Assembly: GCA_022818135.1 (NCBI GenBank) | Contig: JAFMSR010000014.1 | Span: 38,381,252 to 38,445,251 of the forward strand | Source of the DNA: Saxidomus purpurata | Lineage: Eukaryota; Mollusca; Bivalvia; Venerida; Veneridae | DNA: 64,000 bases | Direction: 5' to 3' | Shown here: piece by piece, positions 47,380 through 57,114 of the stretch | How positions within the stretch are numbered: the stretch's first letter is position 1 | Layout of the letters: the number at the start of each line of letters is the position of its first letter | The notes under the pieces: model-generated | Database searches by the model: none | Seen by the model: only the letters and a program-made list of their open reading frames with translations | Told to the model about the DNA's origin: nothing | Program-made: the position numbers and the translations under genes

Positions 47380-48082
47380 TATACGCCCAAAGGGGACGTA
47401 TTATGTTATCGCCTCGGTGTCCGTCTGTCCGTCCGTCCATCACAAATGCCCATTTGTAAGGTCGTCCGTTTGTCCGTCCGACCACCATTTCCTTCAAACG
47501 ATATCTCCTCTGAAACCACTGAGCCAATGTTGATGAAACTTTGCAGGGTTGTTCCTTGCATGAAGCTGTGTCAAAGTTGTTCAAAGAATTCCATTCCATG
47601 CAGAACTCTGGTTGCTATTGCAACAAATAGGAAAAACTTTAAAATTCTTCTTCTCTGAAACCACAAGGCCTACAGCTTTGGTATTTAGTATGCGACACTG
47701 TCTAGTGGACCTCTACCAAGATTGTTCAAATTATGTCCCCCGGGTGAAAATTGACCCCACCCGGGGGTCACTTTGTTTTACATAGGCTTATATAGGAAAA
47801 CTTTAAAAATCTTCTTAGATATTTTGCATGTATAGCATTGCCTAGTAGACTTCTTCAGTTTGTTCAAATCATACCCCTAGGGTCAATATTGGCCCCGCCC
47901 AGGGAGGTCACTTGTTTTACGAAGATGTATATATGAAAACTTACTTGTTATGTAACATTGTCTAGTGGTCTTCTATCTACTTTGTTCAAATCATGCCTCT
48001 TGGGTCAAAACTAACCACACCCATCAGGCAAGTGGACATGTATTCAGGTGAGCGATATAGGGCCATAATGGCCCTCTTGTTT
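47376..48082 (+). mobile_element. Chimeric element: family G 5' end with family A body and 3' end
   Basis: The 5' end TTTTTATACGCCCAAAGGGG, followed by GTCCGTCTGTCCGTCCGTCC, is unlike family A. After a second GTCCGT run at 47461-47480 the sequence is ordinary A monomers, with GTTGCTATTGCAAC at 47611-47624. It finishes with the A terminus CAGGTGAGCGATATAGGGCC and CTCTTGTTT. Confidence 0.7.
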
Positions 48083-48316
48083 AATATCTGGTCATGTTAG
48101 AATCGAGATAACATCCGTTCCGGCGGTGTTCATCGTTTAATCAACAATAATTTGTCGTTCTGATGCGCAGTTATAAACCACTCGGAAAAAAAGGTGTGTA
48201 GCACTGGATCATGCAGGAACGATTGCTCAGTAAATTGCCGGCCTGTACGTAACTTAAATCAAACGATACAAGTAAAAAATAACACATATAAAGAAACAGA
48301 ATGACTGCTGAAATAC

Positions 48317-48445
48317 CTTATGTGTATAACGGAAAGGTCTCTGGCTGCATAGGCAAACTGCTGCAATATTTCTACGTCCCTAGCATTGGATTCTAGCACA
48401 TTGGAAGGGTATACCCGTTTTCTACACGTCTGCATGTAGAATCCT
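48317..48445 (-). CDS. YqaJ-family gene, third exon
   Basis: The acceptor ACTCTTACTTTTGCAG| precedes A, which completes Arg with AG of the previous exon. Then come 42 codons starting GFYMQTCRKRVYPSNVLESN and ending in HI plus AG, followed by the donor GTATTT. The phase match on the 5' side supports the junction. The next exon would have to begin with one base; none was found before the repeats that start at 48082. Confidence 0.6.
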
Positions 48446-48905
48446 CTGCAAAAGTAAGAGTATGCAAATTTACATTGAAATGCATTATTGAATATCATTT
48501 GTGAAGACATTATTCTCATGTATATAAACAAAAATTAGCTGAAACTGAAACCCGTCATAAAACCATCAAATATACGACGCAGTACTAGTTATATAGCATG
48601 CATGTTATTTCGTTCAATTTTTAAATGGACTCCACATTATGACATTACAGTATTCAGTTATGTCATTTCCATTGAACAAGTTGAATTGGCGCAAAAGAAA
48701 TTGAATTGGCTAAAACTTCTACAGAAATAATATGTTTTGTGTGCTAGGCAAACAGTGTTACATGGTAAAATGGTTAAAAGAATAAATGGGCCCATCTTCG
48801 CCATGCGAAATGTACAGTGTATGATAAGACTACACGGATGTGTTGACTGATCATAGTCTGCACAGTTTAGAAAGGCAAAATTAGTAGCCGCTTAAATGCC
48901 CAAAC

Positions 48906-49091
48906 ATGTCGACTTTGATTTTGACTGGTTATAATCGCGCGTTGAAGGTAACTGTTGGCGAATTTGTGGCAAAGCTGTGGAAAATAACAGTCTGTGATGT
49001 GTTCTTAGTCCTTTTGAGCATGCTAAATGCTGTTTCGGATAATACCATCTACCCTTTCTCGCCTGCTGTTCATATTGGAACCTGCAAGTGA
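48906..49091 (+). other. Unrecognised plus-strand ORF inside intron 2
   Basis: 61 residues (MSTLILTGYNRALKVTVGEF...) end near a good donor (TGCAA|GTGAGT, 49087/49088), so it could be an exon of a plus-strand transcript. There is no convincing acceptor or start context and no domain. It lies opposite intron 2 of the YqaJ-family gene. Confidence 0.2.
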
Positions 49092-49473
49092 GTGTGCACC
49101 CATTTATACCCTTGACTTATCTGCCATTGTAATTCAACAGAACCAATAATGTTTAATACTGGTACGTGTGCTCACTTTATACTTACTGAGCAGCGAAACG
49201 TGCAGATCATGATCAGGGTGCACGGATTTGAAGGGTGAGCATGATTTGCATTGGTAGCAAAGAACAAAAAGCCTATCTTTGAAACGCTCTGCCATTGTTA
49301 AAAGTTGAATAAAGGGCTTATATAAAAAATGTTTTAAAGTATTTCTGCTGTGCGCAAGTACACTTTTGGGTCTGTTGATCGGCCGTGGACGACTTCAGAC
49401 TTCTTGGATGGGTCGTGCAATAAAAGTTTTGCTTATGAAATATCCCAAAATATACTACTAAATTTACAATTAC

Positions 49474-49991
49474 CTGTCCGGCTGTAATCTAGCATCATGA
49501 AGTTCCATTGGAACTCCAATTGCTGTTGATATATCATCGGGCCGAAGGACACTGGTACCTCGTGGATCAATATCCTGGAAACTGCTGAAAAAGTTTTCTA
49601 TATCCAAACTCCCAACAGCCCTCGTATTGTAGTTGCCGGTTTTGGTAAAAGAATATAGTTGTAACTTGCGTTCTATTCCAATTACCAGCCCCTCAAACAA
49701 AACTATCGGTATATCTTTCACGTAAGATCCATAGGGCGGAAATACGTCAAATCGTACGTCATCTAACAGCCACTGCCTGAAGTTCAGTCTAGCACAGGAG
49801 CGATCTAATGCCGAAAGTCCAGGTTCATCATCAGCCAAATACCAATTCCTTACTAATTTGCAAAATGTAGCCTCTTTAACGGCACCCATATCACGGAGAG
49901 CATTTTCTACTTTATCTGAGAATGTTTGCACAGCATATGCGACACTCTGCTTGTCAATCATATCACGAACTATGGCAACACTAAGACCACG
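49474..49991 (-). CDS. YqaJ-family gene, C-terminal domain part 2
   Basis: The frame is open from CGTGGTCTTAGTGTTGCC (~49991) through VRDMIDKQSVAYAVQTFSDK, LVRNWYLADDEPGLSALDRS, RLNFRQWLLDDVRFDVFPPY and NTRAVGSLDIENFFSSFQDI. It ends at DARLQPD plus AG of Arg, followed by the donor GTAATT (49473-49472). The LDIENFF block resembles the (E)NFF-type block near the last catalytic acid of several eukaryotic DDE transposases. That is only a suggestion. Confidence 0.55.
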
Positions 49992-50491
49992 CCGTTGTTT
50001 TCACTGTTTTCCGCAACTTGAAGTATTGGTTGTTTGCTTATACTAGCTTTCTTAATACCTGATGCACAGAACAGTCTGCGAAGTCCACATATTTGATGAT
50101 ATGCATCAAGTATAACTAGAATGTAGTTCCCCAGCAAAGTGTTATATTCCGGTTTCGAATACCATTCCGCAGGACTGATACTGTCAATACCATGAACTGT
50201 TAATTGATATCCAAATGGTGAATCGTTTCGCCATTGTTCTTCAGCGTTTGGATATATATATTGTGCGTAAACACAGTTCAGTACTATCTTAGGAAGCTTC
50301 TGCACAGCTTTTTTACACAATGACATGAGCGACGCTGGATCTTTCTTTTTGCGATATGGTTTTCGCATAGCAGTTGTACCGTCTCCAAAAATATCGGAAA
50401 GCATTTTAATGAATACGTATTTAGGCTGAGAGACATTACATTTCATTCCGTTCGCTTTTAGCGTGCTAAGCAAAGGAGATATCAACACCAT
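49970..50491 (-). CDS. YqaJ-family gene, C-terminal domain part 1
   Basis: 173 residues. MVLISPLLSTLKANGMKC picks up the frame after a lesion near 50490. It continues through YVFIKMLSDIFGDGTTAM, a basic KPYRKKK patch, LPKIVLNCVYAQYIYPNAEE and EWYSKPEYNTLLGNYILVIL. The alternating hydrophobic pattern and the Trp/Tyr/Asp positions suggest a folded catalytic or RNase H-like domain, but I see no decisive motif. It ends at a frame change near 49980. Confidence 0.5.
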   Translation of the reverse strand: MVLISPLLSTLKANGMKCNVSQPKYVFIKMLSDIFGDGTTAMRKPYRKKKDPASLMSLCKKAVQKLPKIVLNCVYAQYIYPNAEEQWRNDSPFGYQLTVHGIDSISPAEWYSKPEYNTLLGNYILVILDAYHQICGLRRLFCASGIKKASISKQPILQVAENSENNGVVLVLP

Positions 50492-51077
50492 TATTTGACT
50501 CTTTGTGAAAGACTTTAATTACGTCAATTACGTTACCAGAGCTTAACTTCTGTCGAAACGTATTTATGTCCGTAACAACATTGGGATTCTTTGCATGAAA
50601 TTCACGAAACATCAAAGTGATATTTTCTTGCGTGTTTAAAGCCTTCAAAAACCCACTTGAACCAATGGCCTCACCTGCATCCGCTGTTACTGTGACAGAC
50701 ATTGGGGATGTACTCGCGTCCGCTGTATCTATGATTGTATCGGAGGCTGCTTGGTCAGACTGCAGGAAAAGACTATCAACTTCGTCTGCTTCAAGTTCAC
50801 CTAGACGATCTTTGGTACAGGCAGGTTCGAAGTTATTGGCCGTAGTTGCAACTACATCAATGGCTTCTTGTACAACTTCATCATCGATGTCACAGACATT
50901 TTCAGGCAAAGAAGTAAGAATAACGTCTGCGGCATCACTATCATGTGGAATTTCATCTTGCTCTTTATGAGAACTTTTCAACAGTTTCACAAGTTTCTGT
51001 GTCATAACAATTCTGCGTGCGATGTTTCCATTGTCCACAAATACGCGGGTCTCTGTTGAATATCTCCTAGGTGACAT
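50466..51077 (-). CDS. YqaJ-family gene, acidic linker segment
   Basis: 203 residues in a new frame, with TAG immediately before the first ATG, so it is a continuation and not an independent gene. Starts with SPRRYSTETRVFVDNG and a basic stretch (QKLVKLLKSSHKEQ), then a long acidic, Ser/Thr/Asp/Glu-rich linker, then a helical end (MFREFHAKNPNVVTDINTFR). It overlaps the next segment by 26 nt. No domain recognised. Confidence 0.5.
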   Translation of the reverse strand: MSPRRYSTETRVFVDNGNIARRIVMTQKLVKLLKSSHKEQDEIPHDSDAADVILTSLPENVCDIDDEVVQEAIDVVATTANNFEPACTKDRLGELEADEVDSLFLQSDQAASDTIIDTADASTSPMSVTVTADAGEAIGSSGFLKALNTQENITLMFREFHAKNPNVVTDINTFRQKLSSGNVIDVIKVFHKESNNGVDISFA

Positions 51078-53077
51078 CTAACTACATTTATGTCACATAT
51101 TTTTCTTACTATTTCATTTTTATTCATACATTTTGCTTTGCCATAGACATCCTTTTGAAGTTGTAACAGAGTGAGTGGTGTTTCTTCTCTGTCTCTTACA
51201 GCCATTCTGTGCCACTGTCCATCAAAACAGCAAACGCGGACATAAAGACCTTTCTCAAAGCAAATCTGCAACACATGCTCTATCATATTATGTAGAGTCT
51301 CGGTAGGCAGACTATAGCCTTTGAGGCTGTAAGCTACTGGAACGGCATGATGGATTTCAGGATTGTAGTCTTGGTCTAGGTCAGAAATCATGAACCCGAG
51401 TAATTCAGTCGCTCTTGTTCTGTGCAAATTATACGCGCGCTGTATTCTGGTGTCACATTTTCTTACCGATTCCTGCATATGTTTTGTAGTGCATTTATTC
51501 CTGATTTCGCTATTTTGTATTGTATGAACACACAATGTCTCCTGGCTCCCGCTGTTGCAAGGTATTCCAATTACCGATGGTAATTCGGCGACAAACGTTA
51601 CATTGTCCTTTAAGAACTTGTCTATTTTAGCCTTAATTCTTTTGGAACCTTCTGATTTTCTGGCTGAGCGAGGTGGGATTTCCCCGCCATATACTGTATT
51701 CACTTCATTTTCTATGCTCTCCCACAGATCTTCACAGAACTCGACCGTAAACACCGTGGATGAATCGAAACTGTAACATATTAAGAACAGTTTTGTTGTC
51801 CCCAGAGCTACCATTTCTGCTAGGACTTGAGTGATGTAATATTTTGGTATTGAATAATAGACAGGTGTCGTGAACGTTTTTTCAGGGTAGGGACATTTAC
51901 ATTCTACACCATATGTAGCAGTGCCAACAGCATTATTCCGAATGCTTCCGTCAGGACTCACTACCATTAAAACCTTATTAGTGCTAATATAATGTTGATA
52001 ACAACCTTCTACATAAACAAGGTTAGGTGCGTACACTGGCAGAACTTTGCTCACGAGAGTAGTGACTGCATGTATTTCGTTCTCTGATCCATATTTCAGC
52101 CTTTGTTTTATATCCTCCGATGTCTCATCTGTTGATTTGTTGTAAAACACCCTGTCGAAATGACATTGTTGCTGTTTCAAAGTACCTAGACCAACCGCGT
52201 TGTTCAAGGTACTACCAGTAACCTTGGCAGACCTTCGTATCTCGTGCCATCTCTCACTACCCTGTTTAACATAACGAGAGTCCGTTTCGATAGCATCATC
52301 GGAACAGCTTTGATTTAAATGAACATAGTTTATCTGGTTTTCTAAACAAACAATTTTTCCTGGAGCGTACAGGTGTGCAACCGACTGAATTGCAGCAATA
52401 CAATAACCAACCTCGTCCACTGATTGAAGCAAATCCTCGATACAACCAGATACATCATACAAATCAGTCTCCAGAGAGCTTATAACAAACACATATTTTG
52501 ACTTTCTCCAATCGGGACCTCTCTCCTTTTTCAGTTTTTCGAGAATTAAACCTTTGCTTACTTTAGTTTTTCTAAGTTGTTGAATTCTTACACTAACATT
52601 TAAAAGTATTTGTTTTAATAGCGAAATCAGTTCCAGTTTGTCCTCTTCATTGAATGTGTCAGAGGAAACCTTTTGTTGAATTTCAAGCGTCACAAGTCTA
52701 TCAGAAGTAGTTTTGATGATTAACAACTCCTCTTCCAGACGACGTTTTCTTTCATCGAGTGTTGGTGGCTTCTCAAACCTGAATAAGTCAATATCACCAT
52801 TTTTGTCGCTTCGACCAGAATTTATCTTCTTTCCGTCTACACAGAGTTTGTAAGTTTTATATTCATCAGACTGCTCCGCTAACCTGTCGATCATCTTTGT
52901 CAGGACTCCAGGTTTTATATCAACATGGTCTTTTGAGTTTGATACGGTTCCTTTGAAAGGTACCACAAAATTCACTCTGGCATCCTCAAGATTTAAAAAA
53001 TTATCACGATGTTCAATTTTCTGCCCATAATTCTTAGGTCCGCTCATAAAATTCAAAAATTTGCCATGAAATAAACA
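51002..53077 (-). CDS. YqaJ-type PD-(D/E)XK nuclease segment
   Basis: The best-preserved part: ~690 codons in the same frame as the preceding segment. Counting from TTG 53056 as 1, residues 1-260 are helical (LDERKRRLEEELLIIKTTSD near 100). Residues 265-455 match the YqaJ/lambda-exonuclease-like fold: SERWHEIR (267-274), KVTGS (278-282), GSENE (323-327), SPDG with Asp369, VECKC with Glu385 and Lys387, and YYITQ with Gln410. These are the acidic, Lys and Gln residues expected at the metal-dependent active site. Residues 490-630 carry a Cys/His-rich stretch and CCFDGQWHRMAVRD. YqaJ enzymes resect or cleave DNA in phages and some transposons. This eukaryotic relative has no known role that I can name. 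The last ~25 residues are out of frame after the lesion near 51080. Confidence 0.75.
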   Translation of the reverse strand, partial: CLFHGKFLNFMSGPKNYGQKIEHRDNFLNLEDARVNFVVPFKGTVSNSKDHVDIKPGVLTKMIDRLAEQSDEYKTYKLCVDGKKINSGRSDKNGDIDLFRFEKPPTLDERKRRLEEELLIIKTTSDRLVTLEIQQKVSSDTFNEEDKLELISLLKQILLNVSVRIQQLRKTKVSKGLILEKLKKERGPDWRKSKYVFVISSLETDLYDVSGCIEDLLQSVDEVGYCIAAIQSVAHLYAPGKIVCLENQINYVHLNQSCSDDAIETDSRYVKQGSERWHEIRRSAKVTGSTLNNAVGLGTLKQQQCHFDRVFYNKSTDETSEDIKQRLKYGSENEIHAVTTLVSKVLPVYAPNLVYVEGCYQHYISTNKVLMVVSPDGSIRNNAVGTATYGVECKCPYPEKTFTTPVYYSIPKYYITQVLAEMVALGTTKLFLICYSFDSSTVFTVEFCEDLWESIENEVNTVYGGEIPPRSARKSEGSKRIKAKIDKFLKDNVTFVAELPSVIGIPCNSGSQETLCVHTIQNSEIRNKCTTKHMQESVRKCDTRIQRAYNLHRTRATELLGFMISDLDQDYNPEIHHAVPVAYSLKGYSLPTETLHNMIEHVLQICFEKGLYVRVCCFDGQWHRMAVRDREETPLTLLQLQKDVYGKAKCMNKNEIVRKICDINVVRCHLGDIQQRPAYLWTMETSHAELL

Positions 53078-53488
53078 TTACCCTATTCTCCAAAATTTCT
53101 GGATACGGGGATCATAACGCATGGAAGTCGATGATCCTTGGCTATAAAATTTAAATACATCCATAAACAAATGAAATGCTATGTTGTCGAGTGGAAATTG
53201 TTTGTCTTTGATAAGCCGGTGAAATTCTATCCAGTTCTCTAATTGATTTACTTCTTTAAGCGCTGTAACCACCTCTGGTAAGTATGCAACGAGTTCGTCC
53301 AACAGTTTGTCGTCTGTGTCTTCGTCTGCCATGGTAAAACCAGAATCAGCTTCATTATAATCTATATGTTTAAACTCTACATCATCCAATTTCTCAGCTA
53401 AATACTGTCCATGGGGCATTCCGTTTATGTTTGCTTTTACATCTTGAGCAATTTTATGCGGTGTACATTTTCTGATACATTTGGGCAA
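53078..53488 (-). CDS. YqaJ-family gene, second segment
   Basis: Open from about 53510 through LPKCIRKCTPHKIAQDVKAN, an acidic region, and helical residues to DPRIQKFWRIG, followed by TAA (53080-53078). The frame continues directly after this stop as CLFHGKFLNFMSGPKNYG, so the TAA is an in-frame nonsense codon and not the end of a protein. The Trp/Phe/Gly-rich stretch on both sides of the stop looks like one conserved block. Confidence 0.6.
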   Translation of the reverse strand: MPKCIRKCTPHKIAQDVKANINGMPHGQYLAEKLDDVEFKHIDYNEADSGFTMADEDTDDKLLDELVAYLPEVVTALKEVNQLENWIEFHRLIKDKQFPLDNIAFHLFMDVFKFYSQGSSTSMRYDPRIQKFWRIG

Positions 53489-53796
53489 AGGACTTTGATG
53501 GTGTATGATTTATTTCTGAAGAGTCCGCAACATTAAAGTCTTGATTTGTTTCACAATCTATCACGGATATAGAGAAATCACCATCTACAGAAGACACATG
53601 TACCGTCTTATTAGTTTGAGTTAATATAGTTGGAACCACATTATAGTTTAAAGTCCTAAATCCTTCATGACCTATTACGCAATTTAATTCCTTTCGTTTA
53701 ACTTTAAGAACTTTGTCTGCGTGTGTCAGAATGGAGAGATAAATACAGTTTTGAAAGTTGTTCTGGAAGTCACAATAGTAAGATCTAAATGGCGTT
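53454..53796 (-). CDS. YqaJ-family gene, N-terminal segment
   Basis: Begins after the acceptor TTTCTATTTTCTTTCAG| at 53797. The first ~100 codons read TPFRSYYCDFQNNFQNCIYL and on through an acidic stretch. The apparent 33 hydrophobic residues upstream in the same frame are intron translated by chance. After NHTPSKS the frame runs into MYQKMYTA and a stop, while the downstream frame (53488 on) takes over. The frames overlap by ~35 nt, implying a small indel near 53480. No domain recognised. Confidence 0.55.
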
Positions 53797-54929
53797 CTGA
53801 AAGAAAATAGAAATATGGCTATGTATAAGTACATGTTAAACAATATGCATAACATCACAATAAGCAAAATAAAATAAATAATTTTAAAATAGGATGATGT
53901 CATAATTTAACATACAACTCTATTCACATTTTTACTACAGCCATCTCACTGATCTTGATTTTTGCCCATATTCATTAAATAGTATAAGGAGAATAATCCA
54001 ATAAGTGACACAGTAACGTCTTTAATTCTTATACATTTTATGTATCTGTTAATCTGTAGTATGTACAATTGTATATATGTGTTAATAATTATGTATCAAC
54101 TGAATGATACCTCCGGCACATGCTTTTAGAATGAAGAAAACGAACATGAAGACAATATATAACTTTAATAAGATATTTTGAAAGATATGAATACTGTCAG
54201 AAATAAACTAGCATTCAATGTTCTTCTACATTTTGATGCCATAACTATTAACTTTTAATGACCATGAAAGTTCAATTTCAAACTATTTGCCAGTTTGTAG
54301 ATATTGTATAAAGAAATCTTTAGCGTAAATATGAACAAAATGTCTTCCAACTGATAAAGTAGCCTCTGTGATTTACATTTATTTGCACTTATTTAAGATT
54401 ACAGGGCAATACGCTCATGTAAGCACTATGTGTTCATGTTAGCTTCTAACTATATATTACAGTATGGTTTCATCTACGGACCGTACAGTAATTTTGTTTA
54501 AATTTTGCTATGCACCGTACAGTTTTATGCATATACAAACCGTACAGGGAAACGTGTCGTTGAACAGATGTATATGGACCGTACAGAGCATATTTCGTGT
54601 AAGTGTTTTTAATGCTCATTTCCTGTACATATATCAACAATAAGTATTTCGTTCGGTAAGATAACAACATAATCTACCGAGAAATGGTTATCGGGGACTT
54701 ATCCATCAAATAATGAACGTTTGCCGACTAAAAACACACACGACCTCGCTTGACTTCGGAGCACCAACATTTGGTTCACTTTTATCAAAGATATTAAGAA
54801 AATTAGACAGTGTTTAATGAAACGGCTAAAGCCGAGAACGGCAAAATCATTTCTCTATCGGTCTGTGTAAGAATTTCATTTCTGAAATTCGATTTTAACT
54901 AGTTACGAGGAAAAAAGTAAGACACCTAC

Positions 54930-54955
54930 TTTTCACATCCATTCTCGTCCGCCAT
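54930..54955 (-). CDS. YqaJ-family gene, exon 1 (start codon)
   Basis: ATGGCGGAC in the context TTCCAAGATGGCGGACG gives a strong start (A at -3, G at +4). It encodes MADENGCE plus AA of a Lys codon, followed by the donor GTAGGT (54929 on). The next exon begins A|ACG, so the junction codon is AAA and the frame continues without a break. The exon was too short to be found by ORF length; it is assigned from phase and context. Confidence 0.55.
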
Positions 54956-54998
54956 CTTGGAAATTCCGAAAAAATGTTAACCGTCAGGGTTACATTAC
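54950..54998 (-). promoter_or_regulatory. Likely promoter region with a YY1-like motif over the start codon
   Basis: CAAGATGGCGG at the start codon matches the YY1 consensus (AAGATGGCGGC type), common at TATA-less metazoan promoters. Only about 45 bp separate the ATG from the first family A monomer at 54999. Upstream promoter or 5'UTR sequence must therefore be very short or lie in the repeat. No TATA box seen. Confidence 0.35.
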
Positions 54999-56734
54999 AG
55001 TGAGGCCTAGAGCTTAGATATTTGGCATGTAGCATGAATTGGCTAGTGGACCTCTACCAATATTTTTCAAATTATGACCCCCGGGTCAAAATTGACCCCG
55101 CACCGGGGGTCACTTAGTTTTGCATAGGAATATATAGGAAAAACTTAAAAAATCTTCTTCTCTGAAACCACAAGGCCTAGCTAGAGCTAAGATATTTGGC
55201 ATGTAGCATTGGCTAGTAGACCTCTACCAAGATTGTTCAAATTAAGAGCCCCGGATCAAAATTGACCCCGCACCGGGGGTCACTTAGTTTTACATAGGCT
55301 TATATAGTAAAAACTTAAAAAATCTTCTCTGAAACCACAAGGCCTAGAGCTTAGATATTTGGCATGTAGCATTGGCTAGTGGACCTCTACCAATATTTTT
55401 CAAATTATGACCCCCGCGTCAAAATTGACCCCGCACCGGGGGTCACTTAGTTTTGCATAGGAATATATAGGAAAAACTTTAAAAATCTTCTTCTCTGAAA
55501 CCACAAGGCCTAGAGCTAAGATATTTGGCATGTAGCATTGGCTAGTAGACCTCTACCAAGATTGTTCAAATTAAGAGCCCCAGATCAAAATTGACCCCGC
55601 ACTGGGGGTCACTTAGTTTTACATAGGCTTATATAGTAAAAACTTAAAAAATCTTCTTCTTTGAAACCACAAGGCCTAGAGCTTAGATATTTGGCATGTA
55701 GCATTGGCTATTAGACCTCTACCAATATTGTTCAAATTATGACCCCCGGGTCAAAATTGACCCCACGGGGGTGGTCACTTAGTTTTGCATAGGAATATAT
55801 AGGAAAAACTTAAAAAATCTTCTTCTCTGAAACCACAAGGCCTAGAGCTTAGATATTTGGCATGTAGCATTGGCTAGTAGACCTCTACCAAGCTTGTTCA
55901 AATTAAGAGCCCCGGATCAAAATTGACCCCGCACCGGGGGTCACTTAGTTTTACATAGGCTTATATAGTAAAAACTTAAAAAATCTTCTCTGAAACCACA
56001 AGGCCTAGAGCTTAGATATTTGGCATGTAGCATTGGCTAGTGGACCTCTACCAATATTTTTCAAATTATGACCCCCGAGTCAAAATTGACCCCGCACCGG
56101 GGGTCACTTAGTTTTGCATAGGAATATATAGGAAAAAACTTTAAAAATCTTCTTCTCTGAAACCACAAGGCCTAGCTAGAGCTAAGATATTTGGCATGTA
56201 GCATTGGCTAGTAGACCTCTACCAAGATTGTTCAAATTAAGAGCCCCGGATCAAAATTGACCCCGCACCGGGGGTGACATAGTTTTACATAGGCTTATAT
56301 AGTAAAAACTTTAAAAATCTTCTCTGAAACCACAAGGCCTAGAGCTTAGATATTTGGCATGTAGCATTTGCTAGTGGACCTCTACCAATATTGTTAAAAT
56401 TATGACCCTCAGGTCAAAATTGACCCTGCACCGGGAGCCACTTAGTTTTGCATAGGAATATATAGTAAAAACTTTAAAAATCTTCTTCTCTGAAACCACA
56501 AGGCCTAGAGCTTAGATATTTGGCATGTAGCATTGCCTAGTAGACCTCTTTAAAGTTTGTTTAAATTATGCCCCTGGGGTCAAAATTGACCTTGCCCGGG
56601 GGAAAGATCATTTGTTTTATAAAGGCGTATATAGGAAAACCTATTTGGTATATAACATTATCTAGTGATCTTCCACCAGGCAAGTGGACTTGTACCAAGG
56701 TGAGCGATATAGGGCCATCTTGGCCCTCTTGTTT
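54999..56734 (+). repeat. Family A array with dimeric higher-order structure and 3' terminus
   Basis: About ten ~165-bp monomers. They alternate between type a (TTATGACCCCCGGGTC ... TTGCATAGGAATATATAGG) and type b (TTAAGAGCCCCGGATC ... TTACATAGGCTTATATAGT), giving a ~330-bp dimer repeated about four times. The last monomers lose the alternation. It ends with AAGGTGAGCGATATAGGGCC, GGCCATCTTGGCC and CTCTTGTTT. No 5' terminus is present: the array starts abruptly 44 bp from the YqaJ-family start codon. Confidence 0.85.
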
Positions 56735-56744
56735 GTCTTTAAAC

Positions 56745-57114
56745 TACAATGTAATTGTCGCTACTTTGGGGGATCCTCGGCACTCTTAATAATTATATAC
56801 AAGCTGTCATATGTTTTCATAATTGATTAATTAGCAATTGGCACATATTTACGCAATTATCTTTTCAAAGTGTCAAAAAAATCAATATCCGAATTGACAG
56901 TACACAGATTGGTTTATAATACTCAAAAAAATCGGCGATTAAAAAATTTACTTATTAGCTTAGAAATCATACAAACTTGAAGAAAATAAAGTAACTGGGT
57001 CATTAAAAAAATTGCCTCGTCTTATAAATGAGTCTATTCAAAACCACCCAATTTCCATGGCAAAGTAGGGGGGTTGTCTTATAAGCCGATCACCTTATAG
57101 GCGGGGAAATACGG
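56745..57114. mobile_element. Partial copy of the TA-flanked foldback element
   Basis: Matches the right arm of 13685-14878 (GGATCCTCGGCACTCTTAAT, AATCAATATCCGAATTGACA) and ends with GCGGGGAAATACGG followed by TA at 57115-57116. The left half is missing. Confidence 0.7.

Larger units (their letters stand above)
48317..54955 (-). pseudogene. YqaJ-nuclease family gene, interrupted by five lesions (whole locus)
   Basis: Parts listed separately below, in transcript order. Exon 1 is 54955-54930, intron 1 is 54929-53797, the long exon is 53796-49474, intron 2 is 49473-48446, and the third exon is 48445-48317. Both introns have GT/AG ends and the codon phases agree across both junctions, which supports one gene. 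The long exon is open on the same strand almost throughout but is cut by four frame changes (near 53480, 51080, 50490 and 49980) and one in-frame TAA (53080-53078). Further exons after 48317 were not found. It is either a young pseudogene or a good gene damaged by consensus indel errors. The coding sequence is richer in non-repeat codons than its surroundings. Confidence 0.7.

Noticed and set aside
50617..50970. 117-residue plus-strand ORF opposite the acidic linker
   Set aside because: It is the antisense shadow of the Ser/Thr/Asp/Glu-rich linker; no start context or domain.
51002..51077. Programmed frameshift joining the nuclease and downstream segments
   Set aside because: Several independent frame changes plus an in-frame stop occur in the same exon, and no slippery site with a stem-loop was evident; decay or sequencing error is simpler.
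53797..53903. N-terminal transmembrane segment of the 149-residue ORF
   Set aside because: The hydrophobic residues are the translated polypyrimidine end of intron 1; the exon starts at 53796.
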